64,000 nucleotides of DNA from positions 64,001 to 128,000 of the forward strand of contig JAEINQ010000002.1 in NCBI GenBank assembly GCA_016342285.1, read 5' to 3'. The DNA comes from Desulfobacterales bacterium (GTDB lineage Bacteria > Desulfobacterota > Desulfobacteria > Desulfobacterales > JAEINQ01). The number at the start of each line of letters is the position of its first letter. Position 1 is the stretch's first letter. Of this stretch, positions 63,819-64,000 are shown piece after piece. The translations under genes and the position numbers were made by a program. Under the pieces are notes generated by a model. That model was not told the DNA's origin. It did no database searches and saw only the letters and a list, made by a program, of their open reading frames with translations.

Positions 63819-64000
63819 CAGATCAGTTTCCTCAACTTGTCCACAATTGCTTCGCTGCGTTTAAAGATGCTGGCCGTCAATTCCACCCGGCATTCCTGCT
63901 GAGCAGGCAGACGGACCAATTGCAGCTTTTCCATGACCACCATCCGGTTGGCGGTCTCCAGGTCGTGAATCAGGCGGTGAACGTCGGCGAAGCGGCCCCT
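63818..64000 (-). CDS. PilO-like pilus assembly protein (5' part missing)
   Basis: The last 60 codons of a gene that enters from the right edge. Seen: FADVHRLIHDLETANRMVVM, then KLQLVRLPAQQECRVELTAS and IFKRSEAIVDKLRKLI, a pattern like the C-terminal ferredoxin-like domain of PilO/GspM. Order PilO-PilP-secretin fits a pilus assembly operon. Short sequence, so the family call is tentative. Confidence 0.55.
   Translation of the reverse strand, partial: RGRFADVHRLIHDLETANRMVVMEKLQLVRLPAQQECRVELTASIFKRSEAIVDKLRKLI

Overview
The window is 64 kb of a GC-rich chromosome from a Gram-negative bacterium. It has outer-membrane and periplasmic systems (Mla-type lipid transport, lipoproteins, a secretin), many hybrid sensor kinases, an Mrp/Mbh-type cation antiporter operon, REP-type transposase relics and a relic tyrosine recombinase of the WLRYYLDFC type. 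This mix fits a Desulfobacterota (sulfate-reducer-like) genome. That is an inference from gene content; there is no rRNA or other taxonomic marker here, and no tRNA was recognised.

Layout. 0-4.8 kb: branched-chain amino acid ABC transporter operon livK-H-M-G-F (minus strand, livF cut by the window edge) with a good promoter. 5.1-5.9 kb: NAD kinase. 6.0-8.6 kb: Mla-type MlaE/ATPase-like/MlaD operon whose 'ATPase' has lost its catalytic motifs. 8.9-13.2 kb: three exported proteins (GNA1162-like lipoprotein with beta-helix, and two related LPP20-like proteins). 13.3-14.05 kb: VapC-type toxin-antitoxin pair with an operator palindrome. 14.1-15.8 kb: sensor kinase. 16.4-20.3 kb: two lipoprotein genes, patatin-like phospholipase and propeller-GDPD. 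20.3-22.0 kb: repeat-rich scar with a broken REP-associated transposase.

22.0-33.6 kb is AT-rich and foreign-looking. Reading leftward on the minus strand it has a relic integron-type integrase (plus strand, two internal stops), two hypothetical genes, an attC-like hairpin, a tightly packed six-gene operon, a second attC-like hairpin, and the truncated start of a third gene. The operon is radical SAM / Nudix / DUF1611 / BpsA-like aminopropyltransferase / PfkB-like kinase / a giant propeller-HEAT-metallophosphoesterase. The order and orientation match an integron, and the six-gene operon is the best candidate for an undescribed system.

34.6-40.4 kb: a DUF4143 ATPase flanked by direct repeats, then ahcY, metK and panC. 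40.7-51.5 kb: a CPA2-type antiporter, a NhaD/CitMHS_2-type transporter, two tandem-USP proteins, two large sensor kinases and a receiver protein. 51.5-60.3 kb: a cyclic-nucleotide-binding protein and an Mrp/Mbh-type cation antiporter operon with three NuoL/M/N-like subunits, a split MrpA and two very small membrane proteins. 60.6-64 kb: a receiver-kinase, a secretin, and PilP- and PilO-like proteins, the last cut by the window edge.

Dispersed repeats fill many gaps: REP/RAYT-related, heptamer tandem arrays, a two-palindrome element present twice in opposite orientation, and several hairpin families.
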